DNA of 64,000 nt from Hymenobacter elongatus (lineage in GTDB: Bacteria > Bacteroidota > Bacteroidia > Cytophagales > Hymenobacteraceae): NCBI RefSeq assembly GCF_004745955.1, contig NZ_SRLD01000026.1, forward strand, positions 1-64,000. The letters are read 5' to 3'. The notes beneath the pieces were generated by a model. That model did no database searches, was not told the DNA's origin, and worked only from the letters and a program-made list of their open reading frames with translations. The translations under genes were made by a program, and so were the position numbers. Below, piece after piece: positions 1 through 9,007 of this stretch (the stretch's first letter is position 1; each line of letters starts with the position of its first letter).

Positions 1-85
1 CAAGGGCCTGCAACTCGGTGTATTTTTGCTCGGCCAACGCTAGGTATTCGGCCTTACTCATGGCGGTGGAGGGGGCTGTAGTCAT
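1..85 (-). CDS. N-terminus of an unidentified protein (partial)
   Basis: A reading frame opens with an ATG at 85 on the minus strand and runs off the left edge. A second in-frame ATG at 61 (followed by Ser-Lys-Ala-Glu-Tyr) is an alternative start. The visible residues are polar and predicted helical (AEYLALAEQKYTELQAL). The frame overlaps the 3' end of the lipoprotein gene at 54-1007 by 32 bases from the first ATG, or by 8 bases (ATGAGTAA) from the second, which would suit translational coupling. The family cannot be named from so few residues. The claim that this is a real gene rests on the open frame and its position only. Confidence 0.45.
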   Translation of the reverse strand, partial: MTTAPSTAMSKAEYLALAEQKYTELQAL

Positions 86-1007
86 GACCTAAGTTACGAA
101 TACGCAGCGACAATTTGGGTTGCACCCAAGTCGGATTGTATAATCCACCACCGGAGTTGTCTGCAGGAGTAACGCCACCCCAGCCAAACGAGCCATCGCC
201 CCAGCCGCTCGAACCGCCGCCGTAGCCGCCGCCATATCCGGTATTATCATTGGGCCAGCAGTCACCAGTAGTTGTGATATATTCTCCCGTATTGCCACTG
301 TACCAGTCAGTGCAGGCACTATTTGTCGCATGAGCACCAGATTCGGAATCGGTCGATTGCCAAGTGCGATTATCTTGAGCTGTGAAGTTACTGGTAGCAT
401 AAGGCTTAAACCGTAACCGCGCTACGCCAGTAATATACTTACCACCGTTAAACTTGCGGCCTGTTAGGTATCGGTAGTCAGCCGAATAAAGTAGCACGTA
501 GCCCTCCCCTTGGCTCGGTGCAGTGAGGTATCCATCCTGATAGCTGTGATACAGTTTAGTAAATAAGGTAACTGTATCAATAGGAGTTGGGGTCCGGCGC
601 AATAGAAGCTCCACTATATTACCATCTAGGACATGGTTAGACTTCTTTGCAATGATAAGGCAGCGCAAACCTTGCCAAGAACGCCCGGTAAATAATGCTT
701 GATCGTTGGCAAGCGGCACCAACATAAGTTGTTCGCTACCTTGTCTTACACTTATAGCTTGTTGCCACAGCAACTGTGCCTCAGTCGAATTTGGAATTGC
801 ATTTCCTTGAACAATCAGGGTGTTACTGCCCGAATGTACAGGTGGAACGAAAGAAATATTATACCAAGCCCGCGCTTCGGAAACTGTAAGGGAGAACGTA
901 GTCGTTGGTGAAGGTAATTCTTCTGTTGAAGGAGCGCAGGATTGAAAAAAAAGGACTAAGAGAGCAGGTAAAAGTGCCCGCCATTCAATCGATATTCTTT
1001 TAGTCAT
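54..1007 (-). CDS. Putative lipoprotein with Gly-rich C-terminus, unknown function
   Basis: A 317-residue protein whose N-terminus is a hydrophobic signal (LLPALLVLFF) ending in a lipobox-like FQSC, so it is probably lipidated at Cys24 and exported. The middle is rich in beta-prone and aromatic residues. Residues of about 255-290 are a Gly/Ser/Trp-rich stretch with repeated GYGGG-like units, which is probably flexible or surface exposed. I recognise no enzymatic motif. The gene is visibly AT-richer than the helicase and permease genes that follow, and so is the adjacent intergenic region, which suggests different ancestry. It overlaps a partial gene at the left edge. Confidence 0.6.
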   Translation of the reverse strand: MTKRISIEWRALLPALLVLFFQSCAPSTEELPSPTTTFSLTVSEARAWYNISFVPPVHSGSNTLIVQGNAIPNSTEAQLLWQQAISVRQGSEQLMLVPLANDQALFTGRSWQGLRCLIIAKKSNHVLDGNIVELLLRRTPTPIDTVTLFTKLYHSYQDGYLTAPSQGEGYVLLYSADYRYLTGRKFNGGKYITGVARLRFKPYATSNFTAQDNRTWQSTDSESGAHATNSACTDWYSGNTGEYITTTGDCWPNDNTGYGGGYGGGSSGWGDGSFGWGGVTPADNSGGGLYNPTWVQPKLSLRIRNLGHDYSPLHRHE

Positions 1008-1357
1008 GGTTACTTATATGTTGAACGTAGTGGAAACACCTTGTGCTAGTCGGGTTTAATCAAGTAGCAGAAGCCAAACAACTAAGAGCTGTTTGACCGG
1101 GAAAACCAAAAGTTGCAACAGAGAAGTAAACAGGGCGGGAACAAGCTGAATAGCTTGGTTAATGAGACAAAGGTATGAACAAAAATGTAATAGTATTTTA
1201 TTATTTATGTCCTGGTATAAAATGTCTGCGGTAAAATGATAGTTAGCTTTGCTAGATACAGGCTTGCCACTTACCTGCACCTCCACCACGTAGCGCAAAT
1301 GTACGGCCCGCAAATTTCGGCACGCTGTTCAAGCGCCAATCACCGGTACTATCGCGC
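1008..1357. other. AT-rich intergenic region, no gene seen
   Basis: This 350-base stretch separates the lipoprotein gene from the helicase gene, both on the minus strand. It is rich in A and T, with runs such as TATTTTATTATTTATG near 1192-1208. The short open frames on both strands lack recognisable protein features. It presumably carries the lipoprotein promoter, but I cannot point to a clear -7 box. Confidence 0.5.
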
Positions 1358-4321
1358 CTACCCCAGCAGCTCCTCAATATCCTCTTTGGTCAAGCTTTTA
1401 ATTATCGCCTCATCGGTCGTTATCAAATCCGTGACCAGCTGAATCTTCTTATTCTGCAGGGCCAGGATTTTCTCCTCCACGGTATTCTTGCTGATAAACT
1501 TGTAGGTGAATACCGTGCGCTGTTGCCCGATACGGTGGGCGCGGTCGATAGCCTGGGCCTCCACGGCGGGGTTCCACCACGGGTCGAGGATGAACACGTA
1601 GTCGGCGGCGGTGAGGTTGAGGCCCACGCCGCCCGCTTTCAGCGAGATGAGAAACACGCGCAGCTCCTCCGTTTCCTGGAACCGAATCACCTCCTTGTGC
1701 CGGTCGCGGGTGTTGCCGTCGAGGTAGGCGTACTCTATCTGCTTCTCGTCGAGCGAGGCCCGCACGATATCGAGGTGCTTCACGAACTGACTGAATACCA
1801 AAACTTTGTGGCCTTCCGATACCACGCTGCGAATCATGCGGATGACCTCGCGCAGCTTACCCGACTCGTGCTCGTAGTCTGGGTGGGCCATGCGCGGGTG
1901 GTTGGCAATCTGGCGCAGCTTGGTGAGGCCTTGCAGCAGCATAAACTGGGTGCCGGCCGTGCCATGCTCCTCAATGTTCTTGAGGATCTTATTGCGGTAG
2001 TAGCTCTTCGTTTCTTCGTAGCACTGGGCCTGCTCCTCGGTCATGGAGCAATAGCTGAGGTGTTCTATTTTGGCGGGTAATTCTTTGGCAACCTGCGCTT
2101 TGTGCCGCCGTAGAATAAACGGCTTAATCAGGGCATGTAGCTTGCGGGTACGGCCTTCATCCTTGCCTTTCTCAATGGGCTTGAGGAATTCCTTGCGGAA
2201 AAACGTTTGGGTGCCCAGCAGACCCGGGTTGATGAACGACATCTGTGACCACAAGTCCATGGTGCTGTTCTCGACCGGCGTACCGGTCAGAATCAGGCGA
2301 TGCCGGGAGCGTAGGCCGCGCACGGCCTGTGAGGTAGTGGAGCTCGGGTTCTTAATAGCCTGCGACTCGTCCAGAATCACGTAGTCGAAGCCGTAGGTGC
2401 GCAGCAGCTCCGCGTCGAGCCGTACAATGCCGTAGCTGGTCAGCACCACGTCGTAGCCAGCGAATTGGTCCACGTTTTTGTCGCGGTAGGTGCCGGTATA
2501 GGTCAGAATGCGCAGATCGGGCGTGAACTTCTGCGCCTCGCTGAGCCAGTTATATACCAGCGAAGTCGGCATCACCAGCAAAGACGCCGCGCCCATTGCC
2601 TCGCCGCTTTCCTTGCGCTGTAGCAGCAAGGCCAGCGTCTGCACCGTTTTGCCCAGGCCCATATCATCGGCCAAACAGCCACCGAAGTGGTATTCTTTCA
2701 CGAAGTGCAGCCAGTTGTAGCCCGCCTTCTGGTAGGGCCGCAGCTCACCCCGAAAGCCCAGCGGCATCGGCTGGTCTTCCACCGTTTCGAAGCCTCGTAG
2801 CCGTTCCAGCTTCCGCGACATCGTGACGGTGGCCAGATTGCCGTTTTGCAGATCTGAAACCAAAGCCAGATGATGCTTGCGGAGCGTGAGCGTGTGCTGG
2901 TGCTCCTCAGCAAAAGCAAACAACTCCAGATACTGCGTAAACCACTCCTCCGGAATAATGGCAATCTGCCCATTAGGCAGCCGGAACTCATGCCGCCGCC
3001 CCAGAATATAGGGCCGCAGCTTTATAAACGGAATTTTGAACTCCCCGAAGCTGACGGTGCCGTGCACGTCGAACCAGTCGTTGCCTTCCGTAATGCCCAC
3101 CTGCACCGTAACGGCCCCGATGAAGTAGTCTTTGGTAGAAGTGGTGCCTTGCTGCACCGTGAAGCCCATGCGGGCCAGCTCCTCGGCGTGGCTGTGCAGC
3201 CAGCGGAAAGCGGTGGCTTTTTCCAGCACGGCCCGGCCGTTGCGCACTTCCAGCGCCCGGTCGGCCAGCTCCCGAATGATTTCCTGCTCCCGGTCCAGGT
3301 TGCGGATAAGCCGGTGGAAAATGTAGGAGTCATCGTTCTTTTCCAGCTTCACGCACACCCGCTTATCGTAGCTGTTGTGCACGGTATGGTCGCCGTAGCG
3401 GAACGACAAGTCGAAGTGAATGTGGTCGGAAGGGGCAGTAATGATGGCAACCGACGACTCCCCATTGCGGCGCAGCGCCACCGGGCGGCCACGCTCTTCC
3501 TCGGCCACGATAACGGCACCGGGGATGTCCGAAAACGTGAGCTGGGGCCGGGCTACGTAGCGCTCCGAGCGAATGTCGAACCCCCGGGCATGCACATCGA
3601 ACGACTCTACCAGCGGGGCCACGAAACGCTGAAAGTAGCTGGCCTCTACCTGTCGGGGAATAATGATGAATTTTTTGTGCAGAAATGGCTGTAGCTTTTT
3701 GCCGTCCACATCGTTGCGGAAGTTGTGTAGCGTATCGCCGAGCAGCATCCAGGCCGGTTGGCAGCACACCATTACAGCATTCTTAAACTGAAAATCGAGC
3801 CGCTGGCCCTGATATTGAATGGTGGGGAAATAGTGGGTGCTGTCATCGTTGCGGCGGAAGTGAAACAGGACTGAAGCGGGTTCGGGAGCCGCCCCGATTT
3901 CGCGCCAGGTCGGCTCCCCGTCCTTGCCCATTATAAATACAAGCTTGCCCTGCAACCGCTCCAGAATTTGGCCCATGCGGTCCTGCACGTAGCGGCAAAT
4001 AGCGTCTTGTAGTCCTTTGTCGCCCTTTTCAGGGTCGTATATCTTCAGAAAAAACTCAGCGGGCGTCGTCTTTTTCGACCAAAATTCCTTGATAACCGCG
4101 TCCTGCTGAATCTGATCAGTCAAGGCAACCAACTCAAAGTCCGTCTCATCCAGGCCATCGGCAAACTCCGGGGCATTCTTGGCTGACACCGTCTGGTGCT
4201 GGAGCGTAAGCTGGCCCCGAGTATTACGTTGAACGACGTAAGACTCAAACAGATAGCCTAGGTACTCGTGCTCAAGTAACGAATAGACAATCTGGAAAGG
4301 CTGTGAAGTAGAGACCTTCAT
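1358..4321 (-). CDS. SNF2-family DEAD/DEAH-like helicase
   Basis: A 987-residue Swi2/Snf2 superfamily 2 ATPase, expected to translocate on DNA or remodel protein-nucleic acid complexes rather than unwind strands. The N-terminal ~500 residues are a lineage-type extension without an obvious motif. The helicase core starts near residue 525 (GELRPYQKAGYNWL). Walker A is ADDMGLGKT at about 553, the motif II equivalent is ILDESQAIKNP at about 650, and motif III is LILTGTPVENS. The C-terminal RecA lobe ends with GGVGLNLTAADYVFILDPWWNPAVE and the motif VI AIDRAHRIGQ. The length matches bacterial SNF2 proteins of the HepA/RapA type. It is a single gene with no partner nuclease or methylase beside it, so there is no sign of a defence system. 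The start ATG at 4321 is the first in frame. Confidence 0.93.
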   Translation of the reverse strand: MKVSTSQPFQIVYSLLEHEYLGYLFESYVVQRNTRGQLTLQHQTVSAKNAPEFADGLDETDFELVALTDQIQQDAVIKEFWSKKTTPAEFFLKIYDPEKGDKGLQDAICRYVQDRMGQILERLQGKLVFIMGKDGEPTWREIGAAPEPASVLFHFRRNDDSTHYFPTIQYQGQRLDFQFKNAVMVCCQPAWMLLGDTLHNFRNDVDGKKLQPFLHKKFIIIPRQVEASYFQRFVAPLVESFDVHARGFDIRSERYVARPQLTFSDIPGAVIVAEEERGRPVALRRNGESSVAIITAPSDHIHFDLSFRYGDHTVHNSYDKRVCVKLEKNDDSYIFHRLIRNLDREQEIIRELADRALEVRNGRAVLEKATAFRWLHSHAEELARMGFTVQQGTTSTKDYFIGAVTVQVGITEGNDWFDVHGTVSFGEFKIPFIKLRPYILGRRHEFRLPNGQIAIIPEEWFTQYLELFAFAEEHQHTLTLRKHHLALVSDLQNGNLATVTMSRKLERLRGFETVEDQPMPLGFRGELRPYQKAGYNWLHFVKEYHFGGCLADDMGLGKTVQTLALLLQRKESGEAMGAASLLVMPTSLVYNWLSEAQKFTPDLRILTYTGTYRDKNVDQFAGYDVVLTSYGIVRLDAELLRTYGFDYVILDESQAIKNPSSTTSQAVRGLRSRHRLILTGTPVENSTMDLWSQMSFINPGLLGTQTFFRKEFLKPIEKGKDEGRTRKLHALIKPFILRRHKAQVAKELPAKIEHLSYCSMTEEQAQCYEETKSYYRNKILKNIEEHGTAGTQFMLLQGLTKLRQIANHPRMAHPDYEHESGKLREVIRMIRSVVSEGHKVLVFSQFVKHLDIVRASLDEKQIEYAYLDGNTRDRHKEVIRFQETEELRVFLISLKAGGVGLNLTAADYVFILDPWWNPAVEAQAIDRAHRIGQQRTVFTYKFISKNTVEEKILALQNKKIQLVTDLITTDEAIIKSLTKEDIEELLG

Positions 4322-4500
4322 AGTCGGATGAGAAGCCTGAATGAGGCATTGAAATTAAGGACAGTTATTAAATACCATGGGGGTTTCATGAAAAGTAAAA
4401 TTAATTATTGAAATAGTGAAACTTGTCAGACATACACACGTAATCTACCTGACGAACAGGACTTGGGAGTAGATGAACTACCATAGTAACCGGGAAAGAG

Positions 4501-5730
4501 TTACAAGTTCTCGCGTAAATCTAATCTTGACGCGTTTAAAGCGGGCCGGATCGATACGCTGATAGTAATGATGATAATAGCGACGCCCGTGAGGATAATA
4601 TCGGATAGCTGCATCTTGACGGGGTAGGAGTCGACGACGCTGGTCGCCATGCCCATCGACACGATATGAAACGTCTGTTGGAGCCAGCAGATAGAGACAC
4701 CAATTACGAGCCCGGTGATGGCCCCTACCTGGGCCACGATGGCTCCTTCCAGCAGGAAAATATTGCGCACCATACGGCTAGTAGCGCCCATGGCCAGCAG
4801 AATGGCCACGTCTTTCTTCTTGTCCAGCACCAGCATAGAGAGGGAGAAAAAGATGTTGAGCGAGGCAATCAGCAGGATGAAGGCGAAGGTGATGAACACA
4901 AACATCTTCTCCACTTTAATGGCTTTGAGCAGACTTACATGCTGCTCATCGGAGTCGTACACGTGGAAGCCGGCGCCTAGCACGCGCTGCAGGTCGCGCT
5001 TCACATCCGGAATCGTGCGGCTGGCTCCCACTTTGACTTCCAGGGCTGTGCGGCGGTTGCCGTAGTTGAGCAGGTTCTGGGCGAAGTCGATGGGGACGAA
5101 AATGTAGCTGTCGTCGATGTGCTGCTCAATCAGAAAAACGCCGCCGGCGATGATACTCTTTTGCGTGAAAGCGGTTTCCGGGTTCATGGAAAGCGTTTTC
5201 TTGCCCGTGTTGCGGGGATAGAGCAGGTGCAGGGGCGAAAATCGGTTATCGAGGGCAATGCTCAGCTCGTGCTGCACGCCCGCCCCGAGCAGGGCATAAT
5301 TCTCGCCGTTGCGGGTCAGGCGGTGGTCGCCTTCCACGATGGCCGAGTCGATGTCGCTTTGGGCGAAATAGTTGTCGCTCACGCCTTTCATCTTCACCAC
5401 CATCTGCCGATCGTGGTACTGCAGCAGCGCATTGTCCTCGATAACCTCCGTGAGCAGGCCCACTCCCGTGGTGGCCCTGATGCGCTGCATCAGGGCTTCA
5501 TTGGCCTCGAAAGACTTGCCCTTGACAGCCGTAATAAGCAGGTCCGGGTCCGACTTGCCGTACAGCGTGCGCACCAGGTCTTCGAGCCCATTGAACACGG
5601 ACAGCACGATGATCAGCGCCATGGTGCCCACAGCCACCCCCACCATCGAAATATTGGAGATGATACTGATGATGTTACGCTTGTTCTTGGACGAGAAATA
5701 GCGCCGGGCAATGAGCAGGGAAACGTTCAT
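4501..5730 (-). CDS. FtsX-like ABC transporter permease, LolC/LolE type
   Basis: A 409-residue inner-membrane protein with the typical MacB/FtsX layout: one N-terminal transmembrane helix (about residues 20-45, ISNISMVGVAVGTMALIIVLSVF), a large periplasmic domain, then three C-terminal helices. Proteins of this type work with an ATPase to extract lipoproteins from the inner membrane for delivery to the outer membrane. No ATPase or LolA gene is adjacent. It lies downstream of rbfA and a methyltransferase on the same strand; rbfA next to such a permease is, as I recall, common in Bacteroidota. The gap of 176 bases upstream leaves room for a separate promoter. Confidence 0.85.
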   Translation of the reverse strand: MNVSLLIARRYFSSKNKRNIISIISNISMVGVAVGTMALIIVLSVFNGLEDLVRTLYGKSDPDLLITAVKGKSFEANEALMQRIRATTGVGLLTEVIEDNALLQYHDRQMVVKMKGVSDNYFAQSDIDSAIVEGDHRLTRNGENYALLGAGVQHELSIALDNRFSPLHLLYPRNTGKKTLSMNPETAFTQKSIIAGGVFLIEQHIDDSYIFVPIDFAQNLLNYGNRRTALEVKVGASRTIPDVKRDLQRVLGAGFHVYDSDEQHVSLLKAIKVEKMFVFITFAFILLIASLNIFFSLSMLVLDKKKDVAILLAMGATSRMVRNIFLLEGAIVAQVGAITGLVIGVSICWLQQTFHIVSMGMATSVVDSYPVKMQLSDIILTGVAIIIITISVSIRPALNASRLDLRENL

Positions 5731-5906
5731 GCAGGGCGCTTTCTAGAATTGGGAAGAAGAAGGGAATCAGCAGTGGGCAGCACTTGTACGCGAGTAGCGG
5801 CAGAAAGCCGTATTTCCGGATGAAGCGCTAAAAACTAGCAGGCAAGATAACAGGCCAAACGCAAACCCGCCTGCAATGATGGGGCTTGCGTGCTAGGGAA
5901 GGGAAA

Positions 5907-6716
5907 CTATTTCCAGGCTTTCACAATCAGGCCCGTGCCCGAGTCGTGCTTGGTGGTCGAATCAATCCAGTTCAGGAGCAGGCACAAGGGGAACGTGACG
6001 AGGTAATAAAACGGCAGCAGCACGAAAAACCACTTCGACATGCCCAGCATCAGAATAGGATATTTCATGCTCAGGCGCCAGGAAACCTGGCCGGGCTCCC
6101 CGTAGCTGTATTGGGCCTCGATGCGCTCGAAGCCGGCCGTGCGCAGCTTCTGCTGAATCTCGTGGATGTTGTAGCCGTCGCGCACGTGCTCTTCGATGAA
6201 GCTGGTTTCGCCATCGGCATGCACGTCGGAGCCACCTTGGTCGGAGGGCGTGGAAATGAGCAGCATCCCGCCATCTTTGAGGGAGGTGTGGATGTTGCGG
6301 AACACTTCCACGTCTTCCAGAATGTGCTCCATCACATCCACCGACAGGGCCAGATCGAAGGCATTGGGCTCCTGATACAGCACCAGATCCTGAACCGCAA
6401 ATTGCACGTTGCGCCGGCCGATCTGGCGAAAGAACTGGTTGGAATCAGCAATCTGCTCATCCTTCACATCCACGGCCAGTATATTCCAGTGCTTGCTCAG
6501 GCCCGACAGCCAGTAGGTATACTGCCCGTAGCCCGAGCCCGCGTCCAGAATATTCAGCGCCTCTCCCTGCCGCCCGGCGGCCCATTGGCGCAGCTCGCGG
6601 TGTACGTGCCAGGTACGGAGCAGCAGCAAATCGAGCAGAACGTAGAACAGGCGGCGAAGTAGCGGGGTGCGGTTAAAAACCTGGCCCAGAGACTTTTTAA
6701 TCGGGTCGTAGTACAA
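5907..6716 (-). CDS. Class I SAM-dependent methyltransferase
   Basis: A 269-residue protein with a Rossmann methyltransferase core. Motif I is NILDAGSGYGQY at about residues 55-66, the acidic end of beta-2 is AVDVKDEQ, and SVDVMEHI fits the motif following beta-4. An N-terminal hydrophobic helix (FYVLLDLLLL) and a C-terminal hydrophobic stretch near 225-250 (KWFFVLLPFYYLVTFPLCLLL) suggest membrane association, as in UbiE/Coq5-like or lipid-modifying enzymes. The substrate cannot be told. The frame opens with TTG at 6716; no ATG offers a better start before motif I. Confidence 0.82.
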   Translation of the reverse strand: MYYDPIKKSLGQVFNRTPLLRRLFYVLLDLLLLRTWHVHRELRQWAAGRQGEALNILDAGSGYGQYTYWLSGLSKHWNILAVDVKDEQIADSNQFFRQIGRRNVQFAVQDLVLYQEPNAFDLALSVDVMEHILEDVEVFRNIHTSLKDGGMLLISTPSDQGGSDVHADGETSFIEEHVRDGYNIHEIQQKLRTAGFERIEAQYSYGEPGQVSWRLSMKYPILMLGMSKWFFVLLPFYYLVTFPLCLLLNWIDSTTKHDSGTGLIVKAWK

Positions 6717-6827
6717 GGGGAAACGGTGAAATTGTGAAGCGGTAAACGTGTGAACAGGAAAGCTGGGTATGCCCTACCGCACGGGCGGCATCGGAGCACA
6801 CACCTTCCCTCGGTCACAACTTACCTG

Positions 6828-7268
6828 TTACTCGTCCTCGTCGGCGAACAGCTTAGGACGGGCTGGGGCTTTGTCGGCGGCGGGTTTGGAATCGGTATCG
6901 TCCTCGGGCGTCACGGCCGGAATATCCAGCGTACCCAACACGGCATCTATGTGGGCGGCGTAGGAGGCACTATCGTCGAGGAAAAAAACCAGCTCGGGGA
7001 TGATGCGCACCTGCTTGCGGATTCGCTTGGCCAGCGCCTGCCGGATAATTTTGCTGTTTTCGCGCACCAGTTCCAGCATGTCGTTGCCATTGCTGCTGGC
7101 CAGCAGGCTGCTGAGGTAGATGCGGGCTACGCCCAAATCAGGCGACACGCGCACGGTGCTGATGCCCGGGGGCAAGCCCGGAAACAGGTGCGGCAGGTCG
7201 CGCTGAAACACGGCGGCCAGATCCTGTTGCAGGAGGCTGGCAAACTTTTGCTGTCGTTTACTTTCCAT
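6828..7268 (-). CDS. rbfA: Ribosome-binding factor A
   Basis: A 146-residue protein that binds the free 30S subunit during late 16S rRNA maturation and cold adaptation. The N-terminus (MESKRQQKFASLLQQDLAAV) and the KH-like core with ISTVRVSPDLGVARIYLS and RIRKQVRIIPELVFFLDDS match the family. A Pro/Asp/Ala-rich tail after residue 115 is acidic and probably disordered. The frame is open further upstream, but that extension is a Gly-run and basic junk. The ATG at 7268 is preceded nine bases earlier by a good -7 box and gives the family-typical start. Divergent from the membrane-protein gene at 7469. Confidence 0.93.
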   Translation of the reverse strand: MESKRQQKFASLLQQDLAAVFQRDLPHLFPGLPPGISTVRVSPDLGVARIYLSSLLASSNGNDMLELVRENSKIIRQALAKRIRKQVRIIPELVFFLDDSASYAAHIDAVLGTLDIPAVTPEDDTDSKPAADKAPARPKLFADEDE

Positions 7269-7277
7269 ATGAATCAG

Positions 7278-7285
7278 CAAAGATA
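7278..7285 (-). promoter_or_regulatory. Candidate -7 box of rbfA
   Basis: On the minus strand the bases read TATCTTTG, an exact match to the Bacteroidota sigma-factor -7 consensus TAnnTTTG. The box ends nine bases before the rbfA ATG, so the transcript would have almost no 5' leader. No convincing -33 TTG lies at the usual spacing. Confidence 0.5.
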
Positions 7286-7335
7286 GGAAGTTAGGGGCTC
7301 CGGAACTTCTCAACCTGGCCTTTCGGTGGATAAAA

Positions 7336-7378
7336 CCGCCGCCAGCGCCGCCACCGCCGCCACCGCCGCCGCTGCTAC
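7336..7378. repeat. Short CCGCCA/CCGCCG tandem tract
   Basis: The divergent intergenic region between rbfA and the gene at 7469 contains about seven back-to-back CCGCCA or CCGCCG units. It would read as a Gly run if translated on the minus strand, which is why the upstream extension of rbfA looks artificial. It is probably slippage-prone simple sequence; no regulatory role is evident. Confidence 0.5.
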
Positions 7379-7419
7379 CGAAAGCGGCTGACGAGCGGCG
7401 CGGCTTGACCGGATGCCCG

Positions 7420-7427
7420 TACCTTTG
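7420..7427 (+). promoter_or_regulatory. Candidate -7 box for the membrane-protein gene
   Basis: TACCTTTG matches the Bacteroidota -7 consensus and is correctly oriented for the gene starting at 7469, leaving a leader of roughly 35 bases. A TTG at 7405 lies closer than the usual -33 spacing, so the upstream element is uncertain. Confidence 0.4.
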
Positions 7428-7468
7428 GGTCATTCCACTCTTCGAACCTCCACGAACCCCGGCTTGCT

Positions 7469-8881
7469 TTGCTTCGCTTCTTCAAAAGTTCGCTCCCCAC
7501 GCGCCTCGTAGTGCTGCTGCTGCTGGCACTGGCTCTGCGGCTGCCGCTGCTCTGGCTGGGTATTCCGCTGACGGCCGCCGAGCTACGGGCATTTCTTATC
7601 GGGGAGCGGCTGCACGAAGGAGCCTTATTGTACCACGACGTCTACGACAGCACCGCGCCGCTGGCCGCCGGGCTGTTTGGCCTGCTCGATACCGTGGCAG
7701 GCCGCTCGTTGTGGCTCTACCGGATTCTGGCCCTGACGTTGGTCCTGCTGCAGGCGCTGCGCCTGAACCTGGTACTGAACCGCGCCGACGTGCACCCCGA
7801 CCGGGGCTTCGTGGCCGCCCTGACCTACCTGCTGCTGGCCAGCGCCACCGCCGACCTCGATACACTCTCGCCGCTGCTCGTCGGGCACACCTTTATTATT
7901 GTGGCCCTGAGTGCGCTGCTGCCCACTTCCCGGGAGGGCTACGACAACCGGCGGCTGTTCCGGGCCGGCTTTCTGATTGGCGTAGCGGCCCTGTGCTACC
8001 TGCCGTTGGCGCTGTTTCTGCTCGTGGGCCTGTTTGCCGTCATCATCTTCGCGGCCAACTCGTTTCGGAGCTTTCTGCTGCTGGTGTGCGGATTTTTGTT
8101 TCCGTATGCGGCGGTCGGCACCTTTTTTCTCTACACGGAGTCGTTGCCCGACTTTGCGCAGTTCCACCTCAAGCCCGTGCTGACCGGGCTGGTCGCCGGG
8201 GCCGATGGTATCCCGTTGTTTGTGCAGCTGCGGCTCCTCATTTTGCCCGGTATCGTCCTGCTATTGGCTTTGTTCCGCTCTTTCACAACGTCGTTGGGCC
8301 TGGTATTTCAGGTCAAGTTTCAGCAGCTGATGCTGGTCTGGCTGCTGGTGGCAGTGCTGATGGCGGCGGCTGGCCGGGGTATGGCTCCTGGCACGTTGGT
8401 GCTGCTGCTGCCGCCGCTCACGTATTTCAGCCTCTATCTGTGGCAAAAAACGGCCCGCGCCTGGCTCCCGGAAGTATTGCTGCTGCTGGTGATTGGAGCG
8501 GTGGTAGTGGTGCGCTACCGCACGCTGCTGGGCCTGGAGCCGGTGTTGCAGATTCCGGCTGAGCAAGGCTATGCCGTGCAGCCCAACCCCGCGTACGAGG
8601 CTTTGCGAAGCCACCGCCTACTGGTGCTAGGACCCGACCGACGCTCCTATTTGCAAAACCGCCTGGCCACGCCCTACCTGGATTGGCAGTTGGCCCAAGT
8701 CGATTTTGGCCATCTAAATGAATACGGGGCCATTTTCCGCCTCGCTCATAATTTTGCCGTGCTACCGCCCGAATACATCATTGACGAGGCGGGCCTGGTG
8801 CCCGAGCTGCAGTACAAGCTGCCCACCGTATTCGGCCGCTACCACGCCACCAAAATCCCGAAAGTATACCAGCGTCAGTAA
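7469..8881 (+). CDS. Polytopic membrane protein, DUF6427-like
   Basis: A 470-residue very hydrophobic protein with roughly ten or more predicted membrane helices, starting LVVLLLLALALRLPLLWLGI and ending in a soluble tail of about 110 residues (from about 360) rich in Arg, Tyr and Leu. The N-terminal pattern, including the early LRLPLLWL and later YHDVYDSTAPLAAGLFGLLD, is that of DUF6427-type proteins known in Bacteroidota, with a general resemblance to GT-C glycosyltransferase-like membrane proteins. Function is unknown. The start is a TTG at 7469; no ATG is available near the first helix. It converges with rpiB, separated by a bidirectional terminator. Confidence 0.75.
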   Translation: MLRFFKSSLPTRLVVLLLLALALRLPLLWLGIPLTAAELRAFLIGERLHEGALLYHDVYDSTAPLAAGLFGLLDTVAGRSLWLYRILALTLVLLQALRLNLVLNRADVHPDRGFVAALTYLLLASATADLDTLSPLLVGHTFIIVALSALLPTSREGYDNRRLFRAGFLIGVAALCYLPLALFLLVGLFAVIIFAANSFRSFLLLVCGFLFPYAAVGTFFLYTESLPDFAQFHLKPVLTGLVAGADGIPLFVQLRLLILPGIVLLLALFRSFTTSLGLVFQVKFQQLMLVWLLVAVLMAAAGRGMAPGTLVLLLPPLTYFSLYLWQKTARAWLPEVLLLLVIGAVVVVRYRTLLGLEPVLQIPAEQGYAVQPNPAYEALRSHRLLVLGPDRRSYLQNRLATPYLDWQLAQVDFGHLNEYGAIFRLAHNFAVLPPEYIIDEAGLVPELQYKLPTVFGRYHATKIPKVYQRQ

Positions 8882-8939
8882 GCGGCCTACGTGCTTTGTG
8901 TAGTAGCCTGTACGTGAGGTGGTGGTGGGTACTGCACAC

Positions 8940-8979
8940 GAAAAAGCCCTTTGCTATAGTAGTGGCAGAGGGCTTTTTC
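8940..8979. terminator. Bidirectional rho-independent terminator
   Basis: GAAAAAGCCCT (8940-8950) pairs with AGGGCTTTTTC (8969-8979), and the stem extends inward through TTGC/GCAG, giving about 15 base pairs and a 10-base loop. A and T runs on the two sides make it work in both directions between convergent genes 7469-8881 and rpiB. Confidence 0.85.
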
Positions 8980-9007
8980 ATTCAGAAGCAGTGCGCTGCA
9001 ACTACCG

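Noticed and set aside
1056-1313. 85-codon minus-strand frame in the AT-rich gap
   Set aside because: Leu/Val-rich only because of AT-rich sequence; no start context and no pattern beyond a low-complexity tail.
1358-4321. SNF2 helicase as part of a phage-defence system
   Set aside because: No nuclease, methylase, PLD or other defence partner lies beside it, and stand-alone SNF2 proteins are common in this phylum.
7269-7433. Long N-terminal extension of rbfA with a Gly run
   Set aside because: The Gly run comes from a CCGCC repeat, and a promoter box lies between it and the family start at 7268.
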